A DNA stretch of 6,044 nucleotides, taken from Sulfurovum sp. (lineage in GTDB: Bacteria > Campylobacterota > Campylobacteria > Campylobacterales > Sulfurovaceae). Position 1 is the stretch's first letter. Every line of letters begins with the position of its first letter. Under the pieces are notes generated by a model. The model was not told where the DNA came from, did not search any database, and saw nothing but the letters and a program-made list of their open reading frames with translations. Position numbers and translations under genes: made by a program. Of the stretch, positions 1 to 5,213 are shown piece by piece. The DNA lies in contig DYPM01000105.1 in the NCBI GenBank assembly GCA_020719895.1, positions 1 through 6,044 of the forward strand, in the 5' to 3' direction.

Positions 1-254
1 CTCCTTTAAAAGAATTCAATATAACCGATATTTGTGTAATTGGTGTAGTTCCAAAAAAACTACCAAAAAAATCATATCGATATCTATAAATTCTATCATA
101 GCCAGCTTACAACAAAACTGTACGATTTTAATCTAAGATTTTATTCATCAGATACTATTTCAATCTCAAAAAATTTTATTTGGATTAGTGATGTTTAGAA
201 GAGTGTGATTTTGATAAAAATATGTTGCAGACAATCATTAGTCTTTGTGTTTTT

Positions 255-277
255 GACTTCTTGTTTTACAAGAAGTC
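255..277. repeat. Perfect 10-bp inverted repeat (hairpin), possible transcript end
   Basis: GACTTCTTGT at 255-264 and ACAAGAAGTC at 268-277 are exact reverse complements around a 3-base TTT loop. The hairpin lies 46 bases beyond the stop codon of the CZB gene, where a transcript end would be expected. It lacks a proper T-tract on the minus strand, where an A-run follows. On the plus strand it is followed only by TTAT. A canonical intrinsic terminator is therefore not shown. It could be a 3'-end processing or stabilising stem, or a binding site for a dimeric protein. Confidence 0.45.
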
Positions 278-292
278 TTATAAAAATGGTGA

Positions 293-321
293 TTAATTTT
301 ATTTTTTTAAAATAAAATTAA
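293..321. repeat. AT-only 13-bp palindrome just after the CZB gene stop
   Basis: Bases 293-305 and 309-321 are exact reverse complements made only of A and T, around a TTT loop. The structure begins 2 bases past the stop codon of the CZB gene (324-326 on the minus strand). With no G-C pairs it would be a weak terminator stem. Chance is a real alternative in such AT-rich DNA, although 13 paired bases is long. Confidence 0.35.
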
Positions 322-323
322 AA

Positions 324-788
324 TTAATCTATGTTTGCAAGCTCTTCATTACCGATTGCAACAATACGTCTCTCCATGCGGTTGATCTCTTCAAGTAATT
401 TTTTGGAGACCTGTTCCATTTCGTCAAAATACATTTTTGCAGTTTCATTCTCTTCGTCTGTCACTTTACGTTTAAGGCCAAAAAGTTTGCTAAAAAATCC
501 TTTGGATTCGAGCTGATAATAGATTTTGTAAATTTTCAAATAGATATCGTGCAGTTGAAAATGAAGAGACTCAATTGTCATCATACACTCCAATGGATTG
601 TTTTGAAGAGCATTAAGTTTTTGGGCATCGCTATAAAACCACTTTCCAAATTTACACTCCGTTGAATTTACAGGTATTGCATCTTCTTTGATATCAAATC
701 CTGAAACAAGCAACTTTGCACGTTGCACCCAATTGATATGTGCTGCTTTTGCAGCACGAAGATGATCTAAGACTTCATTTTTATTCAT
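324..788 (-). CDS. Stand-alone CZB (chemoreceptor zinc-binding) domain protein
   Basis: Encodes 154 residues from the preferred start. The first 90 residues match the CZB domain, a four-helix zinc-binding module usually found at the end of cytoplasmic chemoreceptors or diguanylate cyclases. The expected ligands are all present: His17 in HINW, Cys45 in CKFGKWFY, and His76 and His80 in LHFQLH. In characterised CZB proteins the Cys-zinc pair senses zinc or hypochlorous acid. Residues 91-154 form a charged, probably coiled-coil tail without a known output domain, so any signal must pass to a partner. No membrane segment or signal peptide is present, so it should be cytoplasmic. An ATG 12 bases upstream (800) is possible, but GGAG at 795-798 sits 6 bases before the ATG at 788 and overlaps the upstream ATG. 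The gene follows the AIM24-type gene by 68 bases and may be the last gene of the Ter operon. The domain call is firm; the role is inference. Confidence 0.88.
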   Translation of the reverse strand: MNKNEVLDHLRAAKAAHINWVQRAKLLVSGFDIKEDAIPVNSTECKFGKWFYSDAQKLNALQNNPLECMMTIESLHFQLHDIYLKIYKIYYQLESKGFFSKLFGLKRKVTDEENETAKMYFDEMEQVSKKLLEEINRMERRIVAIGNEELANID

Positions 789-794
789 CATTTT

Positions 795-798
795 CTCC
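795..798 (-). promoter_or_regulatory. Shine-Dalgarno GGAG deciding the CZB gene start
   Basis: GGAG on the minus strand lies 6 bases before the ATG at 788 and only 3 bases before the adjacent in-frame ATG at 791. The outermost ATG at 800 overlaps this motif and has no ribosome binding site of its own, because ATCTTTT precedes it. Initiation at 788 is therefore preferred. Confidence 0.6.
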
Positions 799-816
799 AT
801 AAAAGATTGTTATATG

Positions 817-854
817 AGAATATCAGTTTTATCTTAAGAATGCGATAAAATCAA
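817..854 (-). promoter_or_regulatory. Weak candidate promoter for the CZB gene
   Basis: The gap between the AIM24-type gene and the CZB gene contains, on the minus strand, an extended -10-like TGATATTCT (817-825). It also contains TTGATT (849-854) spaced 17 bases from TAAAAC (826-831). Neither is a strong sigma70 box, and AT-rich DNA yields such matches by chance. If real, it would give the CZB gene expression independent of the ter promoter. Confidence 0.2.
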
Positions 855-856
855 AT

Positions 857-1561
857 TCAGTGCGTAGCTACAGTGGTGATAAATTTTCTATATGAGTTTA
901 AATTTCGACTTGCAATATAGATTTTTCCTGTTCCGCTTAGACGCATTACAATGCCTTCGCCAGAAACAACCGACTGCATTGCACGACTCAAAAAACCGCC
1001 TCCGCTATTACGATTAGGCATCTGGGCTTGATGGTGAACTCCCTCTTCCCAAGCCAAAAGATGTCCATTATCAACGATCAAGTCGCCACTATCGCTACTA
1101 AGTTCAATCTCTTCGATAGAGCCTAAACCGTTGATTGCAAGTTGTCCTTTGCCATGAGCATACATTACAAAAAAACCATCTCCACCAAAAATAGCACTTG
1201 AGATATTTTGATTGCGTCGCACTTCAAGTTTTACACTATCTTCTGCTGCAAAAAAAGCATAATCATTTAGAAAATAGCCTTTGCTTTGTTGTAAATTCAA
1301 TATTTTGATATCACCTGGGAGTGAAGGAGAAAGCATCACGACGCTGTCTGATGTTGCAATGAGAGTTTGTTGAAAAAAATTCTCACCGCTTGTAATGGCA
1401 CGACCCAATGAACTCATCACTCCGCCTCTTGCTTCACCGCGAATCTCAATCCCATCTTGCATTGCAAGCATAGAATCAGATTCGGCAAAGATCTTTTCAC
1501 CTCGTTGCATCTGTATAATCAAAAAAGGCTCTTTTGATCCATTGAGTTCAAAGTGTGCCAT
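857..1561 (-). CDS. AIM24 / TIGR00266 family protein
   Basis: Encodes 234 residues of soluble, Gly-rich, all-beta character, a normal length for the TIGR00266 (AIM24-like) family. Family-typical segments include LSPSLPGDI (78-85 region), GGDGFFVMYAHGKGQ (126-140), a VDNGHLLAW turn (163-171), and a C-terminal GEGIVMRLSGTGKIYIASRN (201-220) before the tail. The family forms tryptophan-RNA-binding-attenuator-like beta prisms. Its biochemical role in bacteria is unknown; the yeast namesake AIM24 affects mitochondrial inner-membrane organisation. No signal peptide or membrane helix is visible. The start lies 3 bases after the stop of the DUF475 gene, and a purine-rich AAGAGAG inside the end of that gene may serve as its ribosome binding site, so it is translated as part of the Ter operon. 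A role as cytoplasmic partner of the membrane protein encoded just before it is inference from position only. Confidence 0.88.
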   Translation of the reverse strand: MAHFELNGSKEPFLIIQMQRGEKIFAESDSMLAMQDGIEIRGEARGGVMSSLGRAITSGENFFQQTLIATSDSVVMLSPSLPGDIKILNLQQSKGYFLNDYAFFAAEDSVKLEVRRNQNISSAIFGGDGFFVMYAHGKGQLAINGLGSIEEIELSSDSGDLIVDNGHLLAWEEGVHHQAQMPNRNSGGGFLSRAMQSVVSGEGIVMRLSGTGKIYIASRNLNSYRKFITTVATH

Positions 1562-1564
1562 TTT

Positions 1565-2563
1565 TTATTTATCGCTCTCTTCTTTAGTATTGTTTTCTTT
1601 TCGGTTCTCCAAAATAGAGTGATAAGTAGCAACGCCAATAAAAAAAATACCAATAGTTCCCACAATCATTTCATTGACTTCATGGAACATTTTGATGAAC
1701 ATAATAGTAGCCAACGCCAAAATCGCATAGTGTGCACCATGCTCAAGATAGCGATACTCTGTAAGTGTTTTTTTCTCTACAAGATAGAGTGTCAAACTTC
1801 GCACAAACATCGCACCAATTCCAAGACCGATCATAATGATAAATATATTACTGCTCAACGCAAATGCACCAATCACGCCATCAAAACTGAATGACGCATC
1901 AAGCACTTCAAGATACAACAATCCCATCAAACCACTTCGTACGCCATCTGTACTAAGAAGCTCATCAAGCGAAGCAATCAAAGAGTGGAGCAACACGCCA
2001 GTAAAATACGCCAATGCAATTGATGCATCAGCTGTAATATGCACCAAATAGAGTCCAACAGTAGTAGCAATAATCATTTCAATATTGTTGATTTGAGATG
2101 CTTTTGTCACTGCACTACTGTTTTCAATGATATGAATCCAGTGTTGTTCACGATCTGCATCAAACAAAAAGTCCAAAAAAACCATCAACAAAAAAGATCC
2201 ACCAAACGCATAAATCAACTGCTCTGTAGATTCAAGGGTGTGTTGATATTTCTCAGGATGCTCCACTGCCAATCGGAAGGTTTCGATTACGCCAAGACCG
2301 CCTGCGATTGATACAATCACAATAGGGAAAATAAAACGCATTCCAAAAACTGCGATAGGAATACCATAGGTAATAAACCGCTCTTGCCATTTTGGCTCCA
2401 TTGTGTCAAGCACTTTAGCGTTCACTACAGCGTTGTCAAACGACAATGAGATCTCCAAAATCGCCAAAATCGCCGTAATATAAACTGCAGTAAATCCACC
2501 AACAAAAAACGCCAACACCAAACCAATAGCCGTGACAATCAAAGAACTTTTAAAGTGATTCAT
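1565..2563 (-). CDS. DUF475 / TerC-family integral membrane protein
   Basis: Encodes 332 residues with about eight to nine hydrophobic segments (roughly 8-32, 68-95, 118-135, 162-198, 210-225, 230-258, 278-292, 298-314). Two acidic motifs in related surroundings mark the TerC superfamily internal repeat: EISLSFDNAVV at 37-47 and EVLDASFSFDGVIGAFA at 219-235. Another acidic cluster, DFLFDAD, follows at 131-137. The paired SFDN/SFDG sites are thought to coordinate or transport metal ions such as Mn2+ in TerC relatives. The sequence style is that of the DUF475 branch (YceF-like) rather than classical E. coli TerC. Its ATG overlaps the TAA of the TerB-like gene by one base (TAATG), with GGGAG 10 bases upstream (2574-2578), so translation is probably coupled. 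In ter operons such a protein is the proposed membrane hub for the soluble TerD and TerB proteins. Its exact substrate is unknown. Confidence 0.92.
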   Translation of the reverse strand: MNHFKSSLIVTAIGLVLAFFVGGFTAVYITAILAILEISLSFDNAVVNAKVLDTMEPKWQERFITYGIPIAVFGMRFIFPIVIVSIAGGLGVIETFRLAVEHPEKYQHTLESTEQLIYAFGGSFLLMVFLDFLFDADREQHWIHIIENSSAVTKASQINNIEMIIATTVGLYLVHITADASIALAYFTGVLLHSLIASLDELLSTDGVRSGLMGLLYLEVLDASFSFDGVIGAFALSSNIFIIMIGLGIGAMFVRSLTLYLVEKKTLTEYRYLEHGAHYAILALATIMFIKMFHEVNEMIVGTIGIFFIGVATYHSILENRKENNTKEESDK

Positions 2564-3036
2564 TATTTTATTGCTCCCAAAATTTTAGTACGCATCTCTA
2601 CTTCGAGTGGATCAAGATTGTTGTCTGCATTTGCTATATATTCAATCAGATTTTCAATCATTGGTGGATACTCTGGATAAGATTTGATTTTGCTAATTTC
2701 TGATAAAAGTTTGCCTACTTCAATCGTCCATTTTACTGGGCTTTCTACTGCTTTAGTGAGTGTTTCAATGTGCATTTCGTAGAGTTCGATCGCCTCTTGT
2801 GTCATTTGAAGCTCTTTGATTTCATCAATCTCATTAATCAAATCAATCGATACTATCACCTCTTGTGTTTCTGCTTTTTTATCTGCCATCGTCATAAGTG
2901 CCATACTGATAACCAATGAATTGACAAATTTTTTCTCTTTCGAGAAACTTTCGGGAGTGTATTGTCTCACCTTTCTACTCGCTTCGGTGTAATAATCACT
3001 TGCTTTTTGTTTGATTTTATTCCAATCTAATGGCAT
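2563..3036 (-). CDS. TerB-like tellurite resistance protein
   Basis: Encodes 157 residues, close to the roughly 150 of E. coli TerB. It is all-helical, acidic in the middle and soluble. Two family hallmarks appear at about symmetrical positions. ALMTMADKKAETQE (46-59) corresponds to the first acidic, metal-binding turn, and IANADNNLDPLE (134-145) corresponds to the second. The first 35 residues are basic and aromatic (DWNKIKQKASDYY) and probably form an N-terminal helix. TerB proteins bind divalent metal and in Enterobacteria associate with TerC at the inner membrane, which fits the gene lying directly before the DUF475 membrane protein. The start at 3036 is supported by AGAAGGA 7 bases upstream, which overlaps the stop codon of the preceding TerD-like gene; the intergenic gap is 13 bases. 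The match to TerB is by pattern and context and is more divergent than for the TerD paralogues. Confidence 0.82.
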   Translation of the reverse strand: MPLDWNKIKQKASDYYTEASRKVRQYTPESFSKEKKFVNSLVISMALMTMADKKAETQEVIVSIDLINEIDEIKELQMTQEAIELYEMHIETLTKAVESPVKWTIEVGKLLSEISKIKSYPEYPPMIENLIEYIANADNNLDPLEVEMRTKILGAIK

Positions 3037-3049
3037 AATTTTTTCCTTC

Positions 3050-3622
3050 TTATCCTATATACTTATCGACAAATCCTTGAAGACCAGCACTATATCCTGA
3101 GCCTACGGCTTTAAATCTCCACGAACCATCTTTTTTATACAAAGACCCAAACTCAATCGCAGTCTCTGAAGAGAAATCCTCATCAAGTTCGTATTTGGCG
3201 ATTTCAGCACCACTCTCTTGATTGTAAAGTCTAATATAGGCGTTTCGTACCTGTCCGAAGTTTTGACCTCTTGACTTTGCTTCGTGGATTGTCACCACAA
3301 ATATCAACTCCAAAATAGAGCCATCTACTTTGCTTAGATTTACATTGATAGTTTCATCATCTCCATCACCCATACCCGTACGGTTATCGCCCGTATGTTC
3401 GACTGCGCCGTCTGGTGATTTGAGATTGTTATAAAAAACAAAGTAGAGTTCTTGAGGAATCTTTCCACTTTGATTGACCATAAACACCGACGCGTCAAGG
3501 TCAAAATCAACGCCTGTATCTGTGCTATTGGTGTCCCAACCAAGTCCTATACCAACTTTGGTAAGACTTGGAGCTTCTTTGGCAAGATCAATTCGACCGC
3601 CTTTGCTAAGATTGATTCCCAT
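3050..3622 (-). CDS. terD: TerD-family calcium-binding stress protein (TerD-like)
   Basis: Encodes 190 residues, the usual length for a single-domain TerD protein. Conserved blocks in order are an N-terminal LSKGGRIDLAKEAP, GLGWD (26-30), the acidic FDLDAS (40-45), FYNNLKSPDGAVEH (63-76), GDNRTGMGDGDDE (78-90), the NFGQV block (121-125), and ETAIEFGSLYKKDG near the C-terminus. The acidic FDLDAS and GDN/GDGDDE loops are the Ca2+-binding sites in TerD structures. The protein aligns without gaps to the product of 4246-4824, so the two are tandem paralogues. They share even stretches of DNA, such as the codons for AKYELDED. The start is fixed by AAGGAG 6 bases before the ATG. The gene follows the TerZ-like gene by 21 bases. 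TerD versus TerE naming among paralogues is a judgement from overall resemblance; family membership is certain. Confidence 0.95.
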   Translation of the reverse strand: MGINLSKGGRIDLAKEAPSLTKVGIGLGWDTNSTDTGVDFDLDASVFMVNQSGKIPQELYFVFYNNLKSPDGAVEHTGDNRTGMGDGDDETINVNLSKVDGSILELIFVVTIHEAKSRGQNFGQVRNAYIRLYNQESGAEIAKYELDEDFSSETAIEFGSLYKKDGSWRFKAVGSGYSAGLQGFVDKYIG

Positions 3623-3643
3623 GATTCTCTCCTTTGTAATAGA

Positions 3644-4246
3644 TTACAAAAATCTCTGATTGACAGTTCTTAGAGTATCTTCTAATCTTCTGTCTGTGGT
3701 TGGTTCGCCAATCGCTGAAAATTTCCACTCATTATTGCGTCTGTAGAGTTTTCCCAATATCATAGAAACATATCCCGAAAATTTTGAATCACTTGCGATA
3801 TTGTAGGTTGCAAAAGTACTATTGACTCTACTTGGTGTTCCTTCGTAAAGACGAATAGAAGCATAAGGAATGGTTGCAAAATCGTGTCCTTGGAAGGAGT
3901 TGAGTACAAATACCACCTGATCTACATTGTTGTCAATCGAAGAGAGAGTGATTGAGATCACTTCGTTGTCCAAACCGTCATCTCCACCCGTATCTCCAGC
4001 TCTATCGTCTCCTGAATGCTGAATACCAGAAGCTCTCAAATCACCAAAGTAAACTACTTTGACAAGATTTTTATTAGCATCAAAAAGCCCTACAGAGAGG
4101 TCAAGATCGACAGCCTCTTTTTTGGTACCAAAAAAACCTTTTTTTTCAATAGCACCCCAATTTGCACCTACGCAAAAATCATTGAGAGCAGAGCCATTGT
4201 CTTTTTTTAGGTCTATTTTTTGACCTTTTGCAAGATTGATAGCCAT
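3644..4246 (-). CDS. Divergent TerD-family protein, TerZ-like
   Basis: Encodes 200 residues. It begins with the family signature INLAKGQKIDLKK but departs from its neighbours. It carries a KKGFFGTKKEA insertion (35-45) before VDLDLS (46-51), a feature shared with E. coli TerZ (KKKGFLG), and a QHSGDDRAGDTGGDDG loop (76-91) in place of GDNRTGEGDGDDE. VVFVLNSFQGHDF (111-123) also resembles the TerZ NSFRGQSF segment. The acidic residues for Ca2+ binding are largely kept. The C-terminal half, with YRRNNEWKFSAIG (168-180), is typical, followed by a basic tail. The ATG overlaps the TAA of the preceding TerE-like gene by one base (TAATG), implying translational coupling; the upstream GGGGTG is only a fair ribosome binding site. 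Runs of 8 T and 7 A at 4130-4146 lie in the insertion codons and could be slippage-prone. It is probably a heteromeric partner of the two canonical paralogues (inference). Confidence 0.9.
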   Translation of the reverse strand: MAINLAKGQKIDLKKDNGSALNDFCVGANWGAIEKKGFFGTKKEAVDLDLSVGLFDANKNLVKVVYFGDLRASGIQHSGDDRAGDTGGDDGLDNEVISITLSSIDNNVDQVVFVLNSFQGHDFATIPYASIRLYEGTPSRVNSTFATYNIASDSKFSGYVSMILGKLYRRNNEWKFSAIGEPTTDRRLEDTLRTVNQRFL

Positions 4247-4824
4247 TAGATACCCACCCCAAACATTCTACAAAAACCAGCAAGACCTTCATTAAATCCA
4301 GCACCTACAGCTTTGAAGTTCCAACCACCATCTTTGCGATAAAGTTCACCAAAATTGATAGCTGTTTCGTTTGAATAATCTTCATCAAGTTCGTATTTGG
4401 CAATCTCTGCTTCGCCATTTTGATTAACAATGCGGATATAAGATTTGCTCACTTGACCAAAGTTTTGTCTTCTTTCGTCGGCTTGATCTATAGTAACAGT
4501 AAAAATAATCTTCTCAACTTGTGGAGAGATTTTGTCCAAATCAATCTCAACTACCTCATCATCGCCTTCGCCTTCGCCTGTTTTGTTGTCTCCTTTGTGT
4601 ACAACTGCACCATCAGGCGATGTAGCATTGTTATAAAATACAAAGTGAGCATCGCTGAGTACTTTATCATCTGCACCAACCAAAAATACCGAAGCGTCCA
4701 AGTCAAACTGTGCACCTGTGTCTGTTGCGTTAGGATTCCAACCCAATCCAACTCTAATATTTTTGAGTCCTGGAGCCTCTTTGCTAAGTGATACACGTCC
4801 GCCTTTTGATAAACTAACTGCCAT
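4246..4824 (-). CDS. terE: TerD-family calcium-binding stress protein (TerE-like)
   Basis: Encodes 192 residues from the preferred start and is the first gene of the Ter operon. Blocks in order are MAVSLSKGGRVSLSKEAP (1-18), GLGWN (26-30), FDLDAS (40-45), KVLSDAHFVFYNN (54-66), TSPDGAV (68-74), GDNKTGEGEGDDE (78-90), RRQNFGQV (118-125), and ETAINFGELYRKDG (153-166). The end, FGVGI, is close to the GVNI end of E. coli TerE, and VLSDAHF plus TSPDGAV also favour TerE over TerD. The acidic loops bind Ca2+ in this family. An in-frame ATG at 4839 would add five residues (MEDTI), but it overlaps the strong GGAGGA site that serves the ATG at 4824, and family members begin at this MAVSL. Its TAA overlaps the next ATG. 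A promoter with an extended -10 lies 56 bases upstream. The TerE symbol is by resemblance; the family call is secure. Confidence 0.95.
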   Translation of the reverse strand: MAVSLSKGGRVSLSKEAPGLKNIRVGLGWNPNATDTGAQFDLDASVFLVGADDKVLSDAHFVFYNNATSPDGAVVHKGDNKTGEGEGDDEVVEIDLDKISPQVEKIIFTVTIDQADERRQNFGQVSKSYIRIVNQNGEAEIAKYELDEDYSNETAINFGELYRKDGGWNFKAVGAGFNEGLAGFCRMFGVGI

Positions 4825-4831
4825 AATAGTG

Positions 4832-4837
4832 TCCTCC
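4832..4837 (-). promoter_or_regulatory. Strong Shine-Dalgarno GGAGGA of the first ter gene
   Basis: GGAGGA on the minus strand lies 7 bases before the ATG at 4824. It forms part of an alternative ATGGAGGA start at 4839 that would otherwise lengthen the protein. The ideal spacing and the family-typical MAVSLSKGG beginning decide for 4824. Confidence 0.85.
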
Positions 4838-4856
4838 ATAATTGAGATAAATGTTT

Positions 4857-4874
4857 AATCTTTTTACAAAGATT
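4857..4874 (-). promoter_or_regulatory. Hairpin at the very start of the ter leader RNA
   Basis: AATCTTT (4868-4874, minus strand) and AAAGATT (4857-4863) pair perfectly around a GTAA loop. The predicted transcription start, 6-7 bases after the -10 box, falls at 4873-4874, so the mRNA would begin directly with this stem. It could stabilise the 5' end, act as an operator for a dimeric repressor, or be chance. It does not cover the ribosome binding site. Confidence 0.4.
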
Positions 4875-4879
4875 GGTCG

Positions 4880-4888
4880 ATTATAACA
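4880..4888 (-). promoter_or_regulatory. Extended -10 promoter of the ter operon (TGTTATAAT)
   Basis: A perfect TATAAT (4880-4885, minus strand) is preceded by TG one base away (4887-4888), giving TGnTATAAT. No good TTGACA is present about 17 bases upstream, only a T-run (GTTTTTTG region, 4901-4907). That is the usual layout of sigma70 promoters in Campylobacterota, where the -35 box is weak and T-rich. The predicted start is 4873-4874, giving a leader of about 50 bases before the ATG at 4824. This is the best promoter in the window. Confidence 0.75.
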
Positions 4889-4974
4889 TAATGCCATCTC
4901 CAAAAAACTACTCAAAATTAAATAAATGCTAAAAAATCTATGATTATGAGATGTCTTCACTTGTGAGCATTTCT

Positions 4975-5005
4975 AAAAAACGTCATGCCAAACTTGATTT
5001 GGCAT
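4975..5005 (-). terminator. Possible intrinsic terminator of the nuclease transcript
   Basis: On the minus strand an 8-bp perfect stem, ATGCCAAA/TTTGGCAT (4985-5005) with a 5-base loop, is followed after four bases (GACG) by six T residues (4975-4980). It would stop transcription coming from the nuclease gene before the ter promoter. The 4-base gap between stem and T-tract lowers confidence. The stem also belongs to the dispersed-repeat-like element at 4981-5052. Confidence 0.4.
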
Positions 5006-5052
5006 CTGCTGTATCCCTAAACAAGAGATTGCGGGTCAATCCCGCAATGACG
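4981..5052. repeat. Dispersed palindromic repeat-like element with CGTCAT/ATGACG ends
   Basis: The 72-base segment has inverted ends, CGTCAT (4981-4986) and ATGACG (5047-5052). It contains two perfect 8-bp hairpins: ATGCCAAA/TTTGGCAT (4985-5005, loop CTTGA) and ATTGCGGG/CCCGCAAT (5028-5048, loop TCAAT). The pattern (GTCATGCC-AACTTGATTT-GGCATCT on one side, TTGCGGG...CCCGCAATGAC on the other) strongly resembles short palindromic repeats scattered in the intergenic DNA of many bacterial genomes, some thought to be REP/MITE-like. No open reading frame lies inside. Genome-wide copy number cannot be seen here. Confidence 0.65.
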
Positions 5053-5081
5053 AAATAGAGTTTTTTAGAGGTTCTATAATA

Positions 5082-5179
5082 GAGTTCTTGCAGAACTCAA
5101 AATAACGTGCAATGAACAAGTCCATTGCACTACGCTAACGCTAAGTTGTCTTCAGCAGACGGCTCTCGCGACTGGTCGC
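5082..5179. repeat. Second cluster of perfect palindromes behind the nuclease gene
   Basis: Three exact inverted repeats lie within about 100 bases. They are GAGTTCT/AGAACTC (5082-5098, 3-base loop), GTGCAATG/CATTGCAC (5107-5130, 8-base loop) and GCGAC/GTCGC (5168-5179, 2-base loop). The segment from about 5105 to 5185 is more GC-rich than the surrounding spacer. It encodes no open reading frame of note. It may be a decayed dispersed repeat or transposon end, or the structured 3' end of the nuclease mRNA. None of the stems has a T-tract on the minus strand. Confidence 0.5.
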
Positions 5180-5213
5180 TCTGATAAACTTTATATTTAA
5201 TCATAGGTTCCAA

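Larger units (their letters stand above)
1..323. other. AT-rich stretch without a supportable gene
   Basis: This stretch is markedly more AT-rich than the neighbouring genes. Two short frames are open to the left edge. A plus-strand frame runs from base 2 to a TAA near 136. A minus-strand frame runs from 106 down to base 2 and could encode about 35 residues. The minus frame has no start codon with a ribosome binding site, and the plus frame encodes a low-complexity Lys/Ile/Ser-rich peptide, so neither is called a gene. The only clear structures are two inverted repeats at 255-277 and 293-321, listed separately. No tRNA or other RNA gene was recognised. Confidence 0.6.

Noticed and set aside
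2..106. Minus-strand open frame of about 35 residues reaching the left edge (ending in ...FFGTTPITQ...)
   Set aside because: It looks faintly like a membrane-protein segment but has no ATG, GTG or TTG start with a ribosome binding site at its upstream end, and a stop codon at 107-109 closes it. Chance in AT-rich DNA is as likely.
2..136. Plus-strand open frame entering from the left edge and ending at a TAA near 136
   Set aside because: The encoded peptide is low-complexity, rich in Lys, Ile and Ser, and shows no recognisable family pattern; it is too short to support a partial gene.
4420..4791. Long plus-strand open frame opposite the TerE-like gene, with similar ones opposite other genes
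   Set aside because: It is an antisense shadow of a confidently identified gene, with no ribosome binding site and an unconvincing Cys/Asn/Ser-rich product.
4825..4839. Upstream ATG at 4839 as start of the first TerD-family gene
   Set aside because: It overlaps the GGAGGA site that serves the ATG at 4824, and homologues begin at the MAVSLSKGG residues.
4924..4972. Inverted repeat AAATGCT...AGCATTT upstream of the ter promoter
   Set aside because: Only seven bases per arm separated by 35 bases in AT-rich DNA; expected by chance.
4981..5130. CRISPR array from the several palindromes in the spacer
   Set aside because: The palindromes differ in sequence and spacing; there is no regularly repeated unit and no cas gene nearby.
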